Source of the DNA: Seison nebaliae | Lineage: Eukaryota; Rotifera; Pararotatoria; Seisonacea; Seisonidae | DNA length: 44,248 bases | Direction of reading: 5' to 3' | Assembly (NCBI GenBank): GCA_023231475.1 | Contig: JALJEE010000439.1 | Coordinates: 1-44,248 of the forward strand | Shown: positions 11,449-21,000 of the stretch, piece by piece | Numbering within the stretch: position 1 is the stretch's first letter | Layout: each line of letters opens with the position of its first letter | Notes under the pieces: generated by a model | Told to the model about the DNA's origin: nothing | Database searches by the model: none | Seen by the model: only the letters and a program-made list of their open reading frames with translations | Position numbers and translations under genes: made by a program

Positions 11449-13143
11449 ATGGCTGACACTGTCTGTCAGTTGGAAAACTATCTAAAAAAATATGAAGCAT
11501 TTTTCGTCTATTCTAATCGGAAACTACTTTCTTTACATCCCCAATTGTTGGAGTCGGATGAAGAAAATGATTTGACACATTGCTTCCGTAATCTCGATCA
11601 TGGTCATAATCGAATTGGTCTTCAGTGTCTGTTAGAGGAGCTGTTAAGAATGTCGGCAAATTGTGAGAGATTCGATTGGATGAATGATGAACCTCCAGAA
11701 ACGATTTTAGGCAAAGCCGAAATTATGCAATTCGTTCGGAATGAATTCAATCCGTTCTTTTTAAGGAAAATGAGTGAGAAGAAGATTTATGAGACATTCG
11801 AATTTTCACATTTCCTCCTTGAAAATATTCCAATGGCAACTAATCGAACGATCATTTTTGATGTTGGTTGTGGTGTTGGTCATCTCGAGAGAATGTTGCG
11901 TTTACTGGAAAATCGGAAGAAGGATGAGCGAGAGATCATCTATTATGGAATAGATGGAAATGAAACGGAGACCAGAAAAGCTTCAGAAAATTTAGAGAAG
12001 ATGAAAGTGTATTTGGAAAAGAAGAGAGCGAAAGGAATTGGCAGTTTAACATTGGACGAGAAGAAAATGAATTCACATTTTATCCATCAATTTATTAGAG
12101 AGTGGAAGGAATTATACGATTTGATCATGAAAATTTATAATTCATATAAGGAAATTGACTTCGTTTATCTTGTCTCATTGCACGGATGTGGCGATTTGAC
12201 GAATTTTACAATTTTCGCTTTTAATCTATTGAATGCAAATGGATTGAACATTTCGTTAGGTGTTTTTCCTTGTTGTTATCACAAGATGACGAATGATATG
12301 GAATTATTAGACGAGACTTATTCAAAAGAATTAATCGAACACATACAAAACGATTTATTAGTGAACAGAAGTGGGAAGAATGAGATGATTCTTCCTCTCA
12401 AAAAGATGGAGTCGCTCAACTCTATGAAATTCTCATCAAACTTCTCCAACTTTCCAGTGAGTTCCCATTTCCAAAGAATAATTCCAAAAACTATCGACAT
12501 ATGGAACGAACCGACAACGTCAAATTCACCATCAATCGTCCAAGGCTTCTTTAATTATCCATCGTTCCGATTAGCTTGCCAAGAAAATTTATCGGAGAAA
12601 TTGAAGAAAACATATTTGGAACAATTGACTTATTCTGATAATAATTTATTGGAAGAAATGTTTCATAAGTTATTCGTTGAAAAGATGCTGAAAATTGTGG
12701 ATCGATTACTATTTCTTGTATTTCGATCATATATTGATTATGTGCTACTCAGTTGGAATGAGGAGAGAGTATTAAAATTAGAAAAATTAGAATCGAGATA
12801 TCTGGTAGGAAGATATGAGGATTATGTAGAGACGTTCTTTAAGAGGAATCATGGAATGAAACTCATTTTCAATGAGGATGAACGAAAAGAATTAACGGAA
12901 ATGTTTATTCAACAATTCCCGTTACCTATTAACTTTTATTCGATAATGAGTGAATGTGCCGCTTATCATATGCGACAAGATGCACTGCAGAAATGTTTGG
13001 AAGACTTGATATTGGAAGATCGTTTACAGTTAATTCGAGAAAAACTGATAAATGGAAATTATACAATAAAACGTGTAAGACTCTTCTTGCCCAGTGATTC
13101 GCCAAGAAACCAATGTCTTTTCGTTAGAAGAAACGATAAATGA
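11449..13143 (+). CDS. METTL25-family methyltransferase-like protein
   Basis: This is one uninterrupted frame of about 564 codons starting at MADTVCQLENYL. The frame is open a little upstream, but this is the first ATG. It has the METTL25/METTL25B (RRNAD1) layout. An N-terminal helical region contains a K-x-x-E-I block just before the catalytic part. The SAM-binding motif IIFDVGCGVGHLERML lies near residue 140. Then come YYGIDGNE, VSLHGCGDLTNF and GVFPCCYHKM, the Cys-rich signature of this family. The C-terminal third is helical. The human relatives are SAM-dependent enzymes, with METTL25B assigned to ribosomal-protein histidine/arginine-type modification only tentatively, so I give no substrate. 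It converges with the Fe65-like gene, with only 28 bp between stop codons. Confidence 0.85.
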   Translation: MADTVCQLENYLKKYEAFFVYSNRKLLSLHPQLLESDEENDLTHCFRNLDHGHNRIGLQCLLEELLRMSANCERFDWMNDEPPETILGKAEIMQFVRNEFNPFFLRKMSEKKIYETFEFSHFLLENIPMATNRTIIFDVGCGVGHLERMLRLLENRKKDEREIIYYGIDGNETETRKASENLEKMKVYLEKKRAKGIGSLTLDEKKMNSHFIHQFIREWKELYDLIMKIYNSYKEIDFVYLVSLHGCGDLTNFTIFAFNLLNANGLNISLGVFPCCYHKMTNDMELLDETYSKELIEHIQNDLLVNRSGKNEMILPLKKMESLNSMKFSSNFSNFPVSSHFQRIIPKTIDIWNEPTTSNSPSIVQGFFNYPSFRLACQENLSEKLKKTYLEQLTYSDNNLLEEMFHKLFVEKMLKIVDRLLFLVFRSYIDYVLLSWNEERVLKLEKLESRYLVGRYEDYVETFFKRNHGMKLIFNEDERKELTEMFIQQFPLPINFYSIMSECAAYHMRQDALQKCLEDLILEDRLQLIREKLINGNYTIKRVRLFLPSDSPRNQCLFVRRNDK

Positions 13144-13171
13144 AAACGAATATTTTTGTGTGAGAAGGAAA

Positions 13172-14536
13172 TCAGTTCTTTAATCGAAAACGATTAGAAA
13201 AATTATTAAAAAATGAATTGAAGAAATTTGTTTGTTTGTTCATCACATTCTGTTCGTCATTTTTTTGTTGAGAAAGTTGAATAAATTGTTTACGACACGC
13301 ATCTCTGATGGCTGAACATAATTTAATAGAATTGTCTTCACAGCGAAATGCATGAGTGCGGAAAATGGACGAATTGTTCTCTTTATAAATAATTCCACAA
13401 AACTTCTCATTAATATCATAAATGCCAATGAAGGAGAGATGAATTAAATCGAATTTTAAAAGACAATTATCTTCCTCCTCATCATTCACTTCATCATCAT
13501 CATCATCATCATTGACCGTTTTATCGAAACAGAATTCATCGTCTTCATTGGAATGAGTACGAGTTGAAATGAAATCACTACTTGATGCTCGTGAATTGTA
13601 AAAACATGTCTCTTCTTCATTTTCATCATATTCGTCTATTCGAATTTGATGATTATTTAACACTAATGTTACATTCGGCCATTTATCTTCATTGACATTA
13701 TCGAGTAATTGACCAATTGCTGAATTGAGAACTTTCATTCCTCGATAATCATCCACAACTATCGATCCAACATATTGACAATTAAATGCGACTCCATTAT
13801 TCTTCAAAATGATAACATTTCGTTTCTCCATCGGCTTCTCATCGTCAAAAGGTGGAATTTGATCAAATGGATTAACCTTTTGAAATGCTTCACGATATTT
13901 CCAACACGCCTCTCTCATTGTGAGAGCGATCTCCTTCGCCATCAAATGACGTTCGTTATCCAGTTCATGATGACATCGAAATATGTGGCATTTATATTTC
14001 TGCAATTGATAATCTTTCACTATAATTCCAATGTCGAATTCGATGTCCAATGATCGTTTCATTAAATTTGATGATTTATTCAACGTTTGTTCCGATTTAG
14101 CCATATCACTAAATCGCGAATTGATCGTCCACAATTTAACGGCTTCAATCGAATAACGTTCCAACTCTTCATTCGTTTGAGAAGAAAGAGATATCTCTCT
14201 CTCATTTATCTTCAAAATCGTTTCCATTCCATGTTCACTTCCGCGACATTCGTACGACAAGTTTGGAAATGATTTAGAGGAGTTTGTCTTAAAATCATTA
14301 ATAGTCGACCGAATCAATCGATTGATCATTTTTTCATTCTGCAATTCACTCTTTTTCAAATATCGCCAGCCCAACGAAACGAGTTGAAATGTCTTTTCTA
14401 AATTTTCATTTTCACCACTCTCTACATTCTCCTCTGATGTCTTCTGTTGTTCTTCCGATATATTTATCAGTTTTTCCACATCCATCAAATAATTATTCGT
14501 GTCCATCAACGACAACTCATCGTTCGTACTCGACAT
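13172..14536 (-). CDS. Fe65-like adaptor with two PTB domains
   Basis: The protein of about 454 residues starts MSSTNDELSLMD and shows no intron. A first PTB/PID domain runs from FQLVSLGWRYLKKSEL (about residue 50) to KYKCHIFRCHHELDNERH (about 200). A second runs from FNCQYVGSIVVDDYRGM (about 250) through a long Asp/Glu insert to LSFIGIYDI and the end, THAFRCEDNSIKLCSAIRDACRKQF. The F-x-V-x-S-L-G-W start and the C-H-x-F-R-C pattern are typical of APBB1-3 (Fe65), adaptors that bind the NPxY tail of amyloid-precursor-type receptors. Fe65 proteins usually carry a WW domain before PTB1; none is visible here. The Asp run is encoded by a CAT/ATC repeat near 13493-13515. Confidence 0.8.
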   Translation of the reverse strand: MSSTNDELSLMDTNNYLMDVEKLINISEEQQKTSEENVESGENENLEKTFQLVSLGWRYLKKSELQNEKMINRLIRSTINDFKTNSSKSFPNLSYECRGSEHGMETILKINEREISLSSQTNEELERYSIEAVKLWTINSRFSDMAKSEQTLNKSSNLMKRSLDIEFDIGIIVKDYQLQKYKCHIFRCHHELDNERHLMAKEIALTMREACWKYREAFQKVNPFDQIPPFDDEKPMEKRNVIILKNNGVAFNCQYVGSIVVDDYRGMKVLNSAIGQLLDNVNEDKWPNVTLVLNNHQIRIDEYDENEEETCFYNSRASSSDFISTRTHSNEDDEFCFDKTVNDDDDDDEVNDEEEDNCLLKFDLIHLSFIGIYDINEKFCGIIYKENNSSIFRTHAFRCEDNSIKLCSAIRDACRKQFIQLSQQKNDEQNVMNKQTNFFNSFFNNFSNRFRLKN

Positions 14537-14879
14537 TTTGCTCTTCTTTTCATTCACTTCATGCCTCACTAACAAGTGGATTTACTAAGTTTGGAGATAT
14601 TCCTTCCGCATTCCCCACTCACATCGTCCTCAAACCGCTCCTTCTCTATTTCAAATGATTAAAGTCTCTCGAATTTGAGGCCGATATCTATTAAATAATT
14701 AACTTTTAATTTTTATCCAAAGTTTTGTATTTGGTGATCAAATATGGAAAAAATCTGCATTTTCAATAATAACAGTTAACAATAACACTTAATTAAATGT
14801 TTATTATTTCCTCTTTTAAACTTTTACATTTTAATTCCATTATTTTCACATCCCTCCCAATTTTTTCAACTAATTTGAG

Positions 14880-15596
14880 AGTTGGCAGGTCGGGTAGTTC
14901 CCTTGTTAGATCAGCAACTGCACATGGTTGTGATAACTTTTGCGTAATGCTGGCTCAATTCACGATCGAGAATCTCGTTCCGAACATTTGTTCTTTCATC
15001 AACAATTGTCTGGCGAATTTGCGAATGATTTATTCCACTTTAGGATTGTCCCAATCCTCAAGATTTAAATAATGGATTCTCCTCTGGTTAGCTCTTTTCG
15101 TCCCATCTGTGTTAATTCGTTCTTCTCTCGGGCAATTCGAACGTGCAATTATAAGAAGATATCAGTTTGAAATTAATTCCTCCACACTTCAATGTGCTTA
15201 CAATAGAAACAACAGAGGATTACATCCTTGCGTGGCTATTGTGAGACCATTGATCTATTATCATAGAACAACGAACCGTCCTCTTCATATTTCGTTTGTC
15301 GATACATCAAGATCGTTTAACTCCATCGATGTACTTCCGGCTCTAAACTCTCTGCAATCTCGTGGAGTTCATCACTCGATAATATCGTTCATAAAAACTT
15401 TGTGCTCATCGTCATTCTGTTCGGTATCGGGGGAAAATCAACAGTCTGCTTTTTTCCAATTTATTCGAGGGGTAAATCAAGGCCTCTCCTTCCTCATCTT
15501 TCCAATGCTCAAAATAATGCCCGAATGCTAGATCAAAATAAATTCAGTGAGTTATCGAAATTTCTGAACGGGACCACCTTGTACAATTATTAGAGT
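14880..15596 (+). mobile_element. LINE reverse-transcriptase fragment
   Basis: The plus strand encodes broken reverse-transcriptase text: PLVSSFRPICVNSFFSRAI (the RPIS-type motif) near 15072-15130, then in another frame HISFVDTSRSFNSIDVLPAL (the AFxDxxKAFDxV catalytic motif, with the first Asp kept), LQSRGVHHSIISFI, and RGVNQG leading to PLLPHLSNAQ (the QGxPLSPxLFN motif). At least two frame changes are needed and the YADD box is not found here, so it is a dead, truncated copy. The upstream block from 14880 (VGRSGSSLVRSA) may belong to the same element. Confidence 0.7.
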
Positions 15597-15956
15597 ACTC
15601 TAACATTTCGTCATCAGTGAAAATCATCAGTTCGAATTGATCGTCTTAAGGTCTTAAGATTAAGAATTAAGATGATCTTAAGGCTTTACATAATTTCACT
15701 TTTAATTTTTTTTGTATTAAATCCTCGCATTCAAAGTTCTCTTGTAAGACAGTTTTTTAGATAAGCCTGTCATCTTACTGTTACTGTATATATGATATTA
15801 CTGTCATCTCGTTAGATAAAGAAAAAAGTATTATAATTTAATCTTTTGAGATTCGACACAAAGTATGGAACTTCATGAATCATCAATCCATATCGGGAAA
15901 GAATAAGGTTGTCCAAAGTTTGGTTGATACGATTGTAGATTTTAGAAATTGTTTAT
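15597..15956. other. Spacer with CTTAAG-rich segment
   Basis: There is no gene. A segment near 15635-15690 repeats the palindromic CTTAAG motif several times (GGTCTTAAGATTAAG and similar). The sequence lies between LINE debris and the second inverted-repeat arm. Confidence 0.4.
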
Positions 15957-16797
15957 TTAAAGAACAGATCAAATGACAAAATGTTCTTGATCATATTTTA
16001 AATTAGGATAAAAACTTTCATAGTAAAGAATTTTATTTCATAACACAAAATAAAAGAAATTAATTTTCAATAGTTTTAGGTATTAGGTATTTGACGAGTA
16101 AATATGAATAACGAAAACCATAAATTAAATTGATGATGAAATTCCATTAAGTATTTGTGGATTATTAATTTTCAGTTGGAACGATGTTCTGATGTTTCGA
16201 TGTTCCTTATTAATTTTCGTGAAATTTTTCAGGTCTTCTTACCGTATAAAGAGACAATGACACCACCCTGTTGGTGTCCAATCACTTGACCTCATACCAA
16301 TCCGTCCCGTTGATGGTGGTCTTTGTTCCTATCATCATTATAGACATTATTAGATATCATCTTCTATGAAAATAAATAATCAGATTTATCAAAGTTTTTG
16401 CATAAATCTAACCTGATGATATCCGTACCGACATATTCTCCCCTCAAATACCGATAAATTCTTCAAATTTCTGCATAAAATGATAATGTTAACAAAAATA
16501 TTTCATATTTTATTTATATTAACCTTCTCAAATTCTTCTGAAATCTTGTCGCCGGATCCATATTAACGACAGAAGGCTCACTGCCGTCAATAAATAGATC
16601 TCGCAAGTATAGACATATTCTATATATATTCCATTATGTCGAATTTTTTGTTGGAAATATTTATTTTGATGTTTTGCGCTTAAACTCCATTTAGTTTATA
16701 CTTGAGCTTGTAAGCGCAAACTTTTTCCACCGTTCAAAATTCAGTTGCATGTCGTGTCATTCAATTGTCAAGCAAAAATTTTTTTCCCTTCGAATAA
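15957..16797 (-). repeat. Long inverted repeat, arm 2
   Basis: This is the reverse-complement partner of 3722-4552. Read on the minus strand it shows the same order of landmarks: the TTATTCG, A-rich border, TGACAATTGAATGACACGAC, the block encoding PSVVNMDPATRFQKNLR, the intron-like stretches, the block encoding GHQQGGVIVSLYG, and the end at CTGTTCTTTAAA. It has diverged by substitutions and small indels and carries no long open frame. The borders match those of arm 1 closely on both sides, which suggests two copies of one defined element. Confidence 0.65.
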
Positions 16798-17347
16798 TTA
16801 ATATTTTCGCCAGAGGAACAAATCGGTTTTTTACATCTTCTTTTTTCTCGATTGATGTCATCGATGTCAAATTTGGACTTGATTTGGATGAATTGAGCAA
16901 GAAAGAGAAAAAACACTTTTTACCTTCCTCTGCAATATAGAGATTACCTTCTAATATAAAGACTACAGACCCCTTCATGTGTTGTTGAACCACTCATAGA
17001 TTATATCGAGTAGGGAACCTTATCCTAGTTCTCTTTCACATTCAACTAAAATAACTTTAATGACTTCCAAAGTTGTAAAATAAAAAAAAACAAATATTTT
17101 GATCGAGATATGATGTTGAATTTCCAACATATTATCTCTAATACGGGTATTTAATAGGTTAAGACGTTATGTCTTCCTCTATGTATCATTAAATCATTAA
17201 AAAAAAAAGAGAAATTGAAATTTGAAATAAATTCAAATGAAATTCTTAGTTTATGAAATATAATAATTAAATTGCAATATTTATTCAGAACTTTATTTTT
17301 CTTACCAAACTTCATCTTATATATATGGAATTGATGTTGCGAAGACA
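16798..17347. other. AT-rich intergenic stretch
   Basis: Short opposing open frames near 16749-16993 cover the end of the repeat arm and show no family features. The part from 17040 on is AT-rich and probably holds the promoter of the FAM210-like gene. Confidence 0.4.
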
Positions 17348-18054
17348 ATGAGATTACCAAATTATATTTTAAAGAATTTCCGTTCTTTATCCCTCAATGC
17401 CAATATCAATTCGATTGAGCCAAAGCTGACATTATGGAAGCGCTTTAAACAAGCTTATAAACAACATGGAAAGTTAATTATAATAACTCATTGTGCGACG
17501 AGTGCTTTTTGGTTCACCAGTTTCTATACAATTTTTAGTAAGTTAGAATTATATTGAAAGATAATTTCATGATATGATTATTTAGTCAAGTCACAAGTCC
17601 AAGAAATGTCCTGAAAAGAATGGAAGCTCTCAACTATATAGAAGTGAGTACGGGTGATAAGATTCGTGGGACATTGGACCATTTTGATAGTGAAAAAATT
17701 CTGAAACTTACTCGAATTTATGATTATATGTCGGACGGGACGAAGGTCTTCCTCAAAACTTATTTACCTCAACCTAGAGTAGAAGCATTAGTGGGAATGT
17801 TCCTCTTATATAAAACGTTGACGCCATTACGATACGCGACAACTCTCGCTTGTTTCCGAGTTGTCTTACGATATTATAAGAAAAGTGGAAAAATGCCGAA
17901 ACATCCACCGAAAGGTGATTCGTTGAAAGAATTGGCAAGAGAATCGCGAGGAAGAATTCAAAGAAAATTTCATAATTTACATGATCGATGGAACTCTAAA
18001 CGTTTATTGAGACACGTAATTGCTAAGCAAAGATTAGGAAAGAAAATAAAATAA
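17348..18054 (+). CDS. FAM210-like (DUF1279) mitochondrial membrane protein
   Basis: There are two exons. Exon 1 from the ATG at 17348 reads MRLPNYILKNFRSLSLNAN, an Arg/Ser-rich, acid-poor leader that fits a mitochondrial presequence. LWKRFKQAYKQHGKLIIITH and AFWFTSFYTIF follow, the first half of the DUF1279 membrane hairpin. A donor GTAAGT at 17538 joins an acceptor ending TCAAG near 17589, which restores the frame as ITSPRNVLKRMEAL. Exon 2 has ALVGMFLLYKTLTPLRYATT, the second membrane segment with the conserved K-x-x-T-P-x-R-Y signature, then a Lys/Arg-rich tail. FAM210A/B in mammals are inner-membrane proteins linked to mitochondrial translation and metabolism. The stop lies only 4 bp from the stop of the opposing APC8 gene. 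Confidence 0.85.
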
Positions 18055-18058
18055 GAAG

Positions 18059-21000
18059 TTATTTCAAGTCGTCGACGGCTAAAGGATCGAGAGAGATTGT
18101 TGATTTGTTTTGAGTCAATTGATAAAGGGTTTGGAGGACACATCTTGTCACTACATTGTGAATGACGAGTGTTGGAATTTTAAATTTATCATGAACCACT
18201 TCCACCAAATCGAGATATTCCGATTGTTTCCTGATGAGATCACGTAACTTTTTAAATATTTGAATTTCTTCTGCCAACGCTGCATTTCTTGTTTTCGATC
18301 GAGTTGAAGTAATTGTCGTCGTAGTAGTTGTAGTGGTGGTTGAAGATGATTTGCGATTATTGGTCGTTAAAAGAAGATAATCAATTCGAACACGACAACT
18401 CAATTCAAGTAGAAATGATTCCGGAATGTCTTCATTAATTCGAGGAAGATATGTCTGCCATTCACCAGTTCCATAATCGATTTTATGATGGACGGAACTC
18501 ATAATAGTTTTGGGAATAGCTGCATCTTTCAAACAAGCAATCTCTTTCAAAATTGCGATTCCATGACGTCGCGTATGACCACTATATAATTGACAACGGA
18601 TCGCCATCGATGTCGCTTCATCATAACGACCTTCACAGAAATAATAATCTGCTAAGAAATTAGCGGCGTATGAAATATTCTCTTCTAATTTTGTTAACTT
18701 CTTTGGATTTTGTTTTCTCTCATGTTTTCTCATTCGTTTCGAATATCGATTGAGTGTATTGAACGAATAATCAAGATGGAAATCGATTGATGAATCGGAC
18801 GATTCTGCCATATCATCCTCATGATGTCGTCGACGATTAGGACGAGTATGATGCAAATAACCTGAAGCGACACGATTGCGCATATAACTAATTTCAGTAG
18901 GTGATACATGATTCGTTCGGAGATTTGACGTATTATTTGAATCGTTTAAATTGAAATCGCTGTTTCCAATCGATCCTACTCGATAATTTCGACTTGAATT
19001 AAATTGATTAACTAAACGGAAATTATAATTTCGATCTTGACTATCTATTCCATGATAACTGATGGGATCTTGATTCAAATTGAGTTGATGACGATGACTC
19101 ATCATACCACCGTTACTAGTAACCAGTTCATGATGAAGATCATCATCAGCATCGTCTTCCTGATGAAGAACATGTACATCATCCATATCTTCATCATCTT
19201 CTATGTTATCGTCGTCGTCGTCATCATCGTCATCATCATCATCATCATCTCTTTCATCATCATCATCATCATCCATATCACGAACGTCATCGAGATGATT
19301 TATTTCTTGATCTGGAATGTCGCTCAATTCATTATCAATTGAATCATTCGATAATGGATCATCATTCAATCGAATTTCATCATCGTCATCATCGTCATCA
19401 TCATCTGTTAATAAATCGATGTCCATCAAATCTGTTTCATCACCTTCAACATCTTCTTCATCGATCATTTCATCCATATTCAAATTTCCGTAATGATCAT
19501 CTGATGGAAATTTTTGAATTTCTAATGGATATTTCACTTTCGTATCAACCGCTTTCTCCATTTTCTCTTCTTCCGTCATATTCATTTCTTCCAATTTTCG
19601 CTTCTCCATTATCATATCAGCAACTTTGAGAAATTCTGCAAAATTCAAAGCCGCTTCTCGTTGTTCACCAGTTTGTTCTTGACTTTTCGCCAAATGGAAA
19701 ATGAGATAAATATCCATAAAATGTGTAGATTTCATTTCTTTCAACACTTTCTCGTAATAATATTTAGCAGGAAGCATATAATTCATTCTCTCATAATAAT
19801 TACCTAATTGGTGAGTGATGGTCATATCATTCCTTCTCAAATTTAATGCTCTATGTAACATGGCTAACGCTAAAATTGATATTGAATTGGCATGACCGGC
19901 AGATACTCCAGAAACGTATCGTGGATCTGGTGCTCCAATCAATTTCTTATCTTCAATTGTGAATGTTCCTAAATTGGTGATTGAATTGGCAACAGTCGTA
20001 TGATTGGTTGGTGTCGTATTGGAAGTTCGATTAGAAGTGGAAGTAGCGACGTTTGATGATTCTTGATTCTTATATCGACTATTCATCGATTTCATTTCTT
20101 TTATCATTTGTTTAACTTCGTTGGAGAGACTGAGAACGAATTGACCAACAGGAACGAGACTGAGATCGAAAGCTTTCGCTATTCGTTTCATTGAATTTGA
20201 TTCGAATCGATTCAATCGAATAGCAGTTTGATGAACATTGATAGCAGCAGCTAAATATCCTGATTCTTGAAATGCAGTTCCCAATAAATACCATGCGAGT
20301 GATTCATTAGGATGAAGATTAATTGCTTTCAAAAGTGAATTGATCGCCATCTCTTTAGTAAGAATGGAGAAGATACATAATCGAACATATTCATAACACG
20401 ACGAATGTTCCAATGATTCTACAATATCCTGAATATCGTCGAATGATTCAGTCGCTAATTTCTGTTTAACTAAAGTTATCAATAATCGATGAGTTGTTGA
20501 TGTGACAGGAATATTTTTGAAAATATTTTGATATAACGAACAGAATAAAGTGATCAATGGATTATTGTCAACTTCAGCCGCCTTCGCTGCAAATATTGAG
20601 AGACATTCCGTATCGATTGGAATTCCATTATAATACCGATAAATTTCTAATAAATAATTCTCATTACGATACTCATCCAATTTCTCTTTTACTCCACCAT
20701 CAAACGATTCATCGTCTAGTTCATCGAATGCGAAAACGTTATCGATTTGTTTATCAAGATCTGATTCAGTCAATTTCGGTTGATAACATTCCACCAATTT
20801 CCTACTCCAAATATCATATGGCATAACAGCTTCTTTATGACGTACGGGCCAAAAACAAGTATTGACAGCACATTGAAATTCCCCGAAACATTTCTGCATT
20901 CGACCTAAAAATTTTAATGACGTATAATGTTTTGGCAATTGTCTCATTACATATAAAACATCATTTCGATCTCTCATCATCTGTTCCAACATTCGCCATA

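Noticed and set aside
16749-16993. Opposing short open frames at the edge of inverted-repeat arm 2
   Set aside because: They overlap the repeat border, lie on both strands and have no counterpart in arm 1.
19037-19629. Plus-strand open frames rich in Ile/Met/His opposite the APC8-like gene
   Set aside because: They are antisense readings of GAT/Asp codon runs and show no independent protein features.
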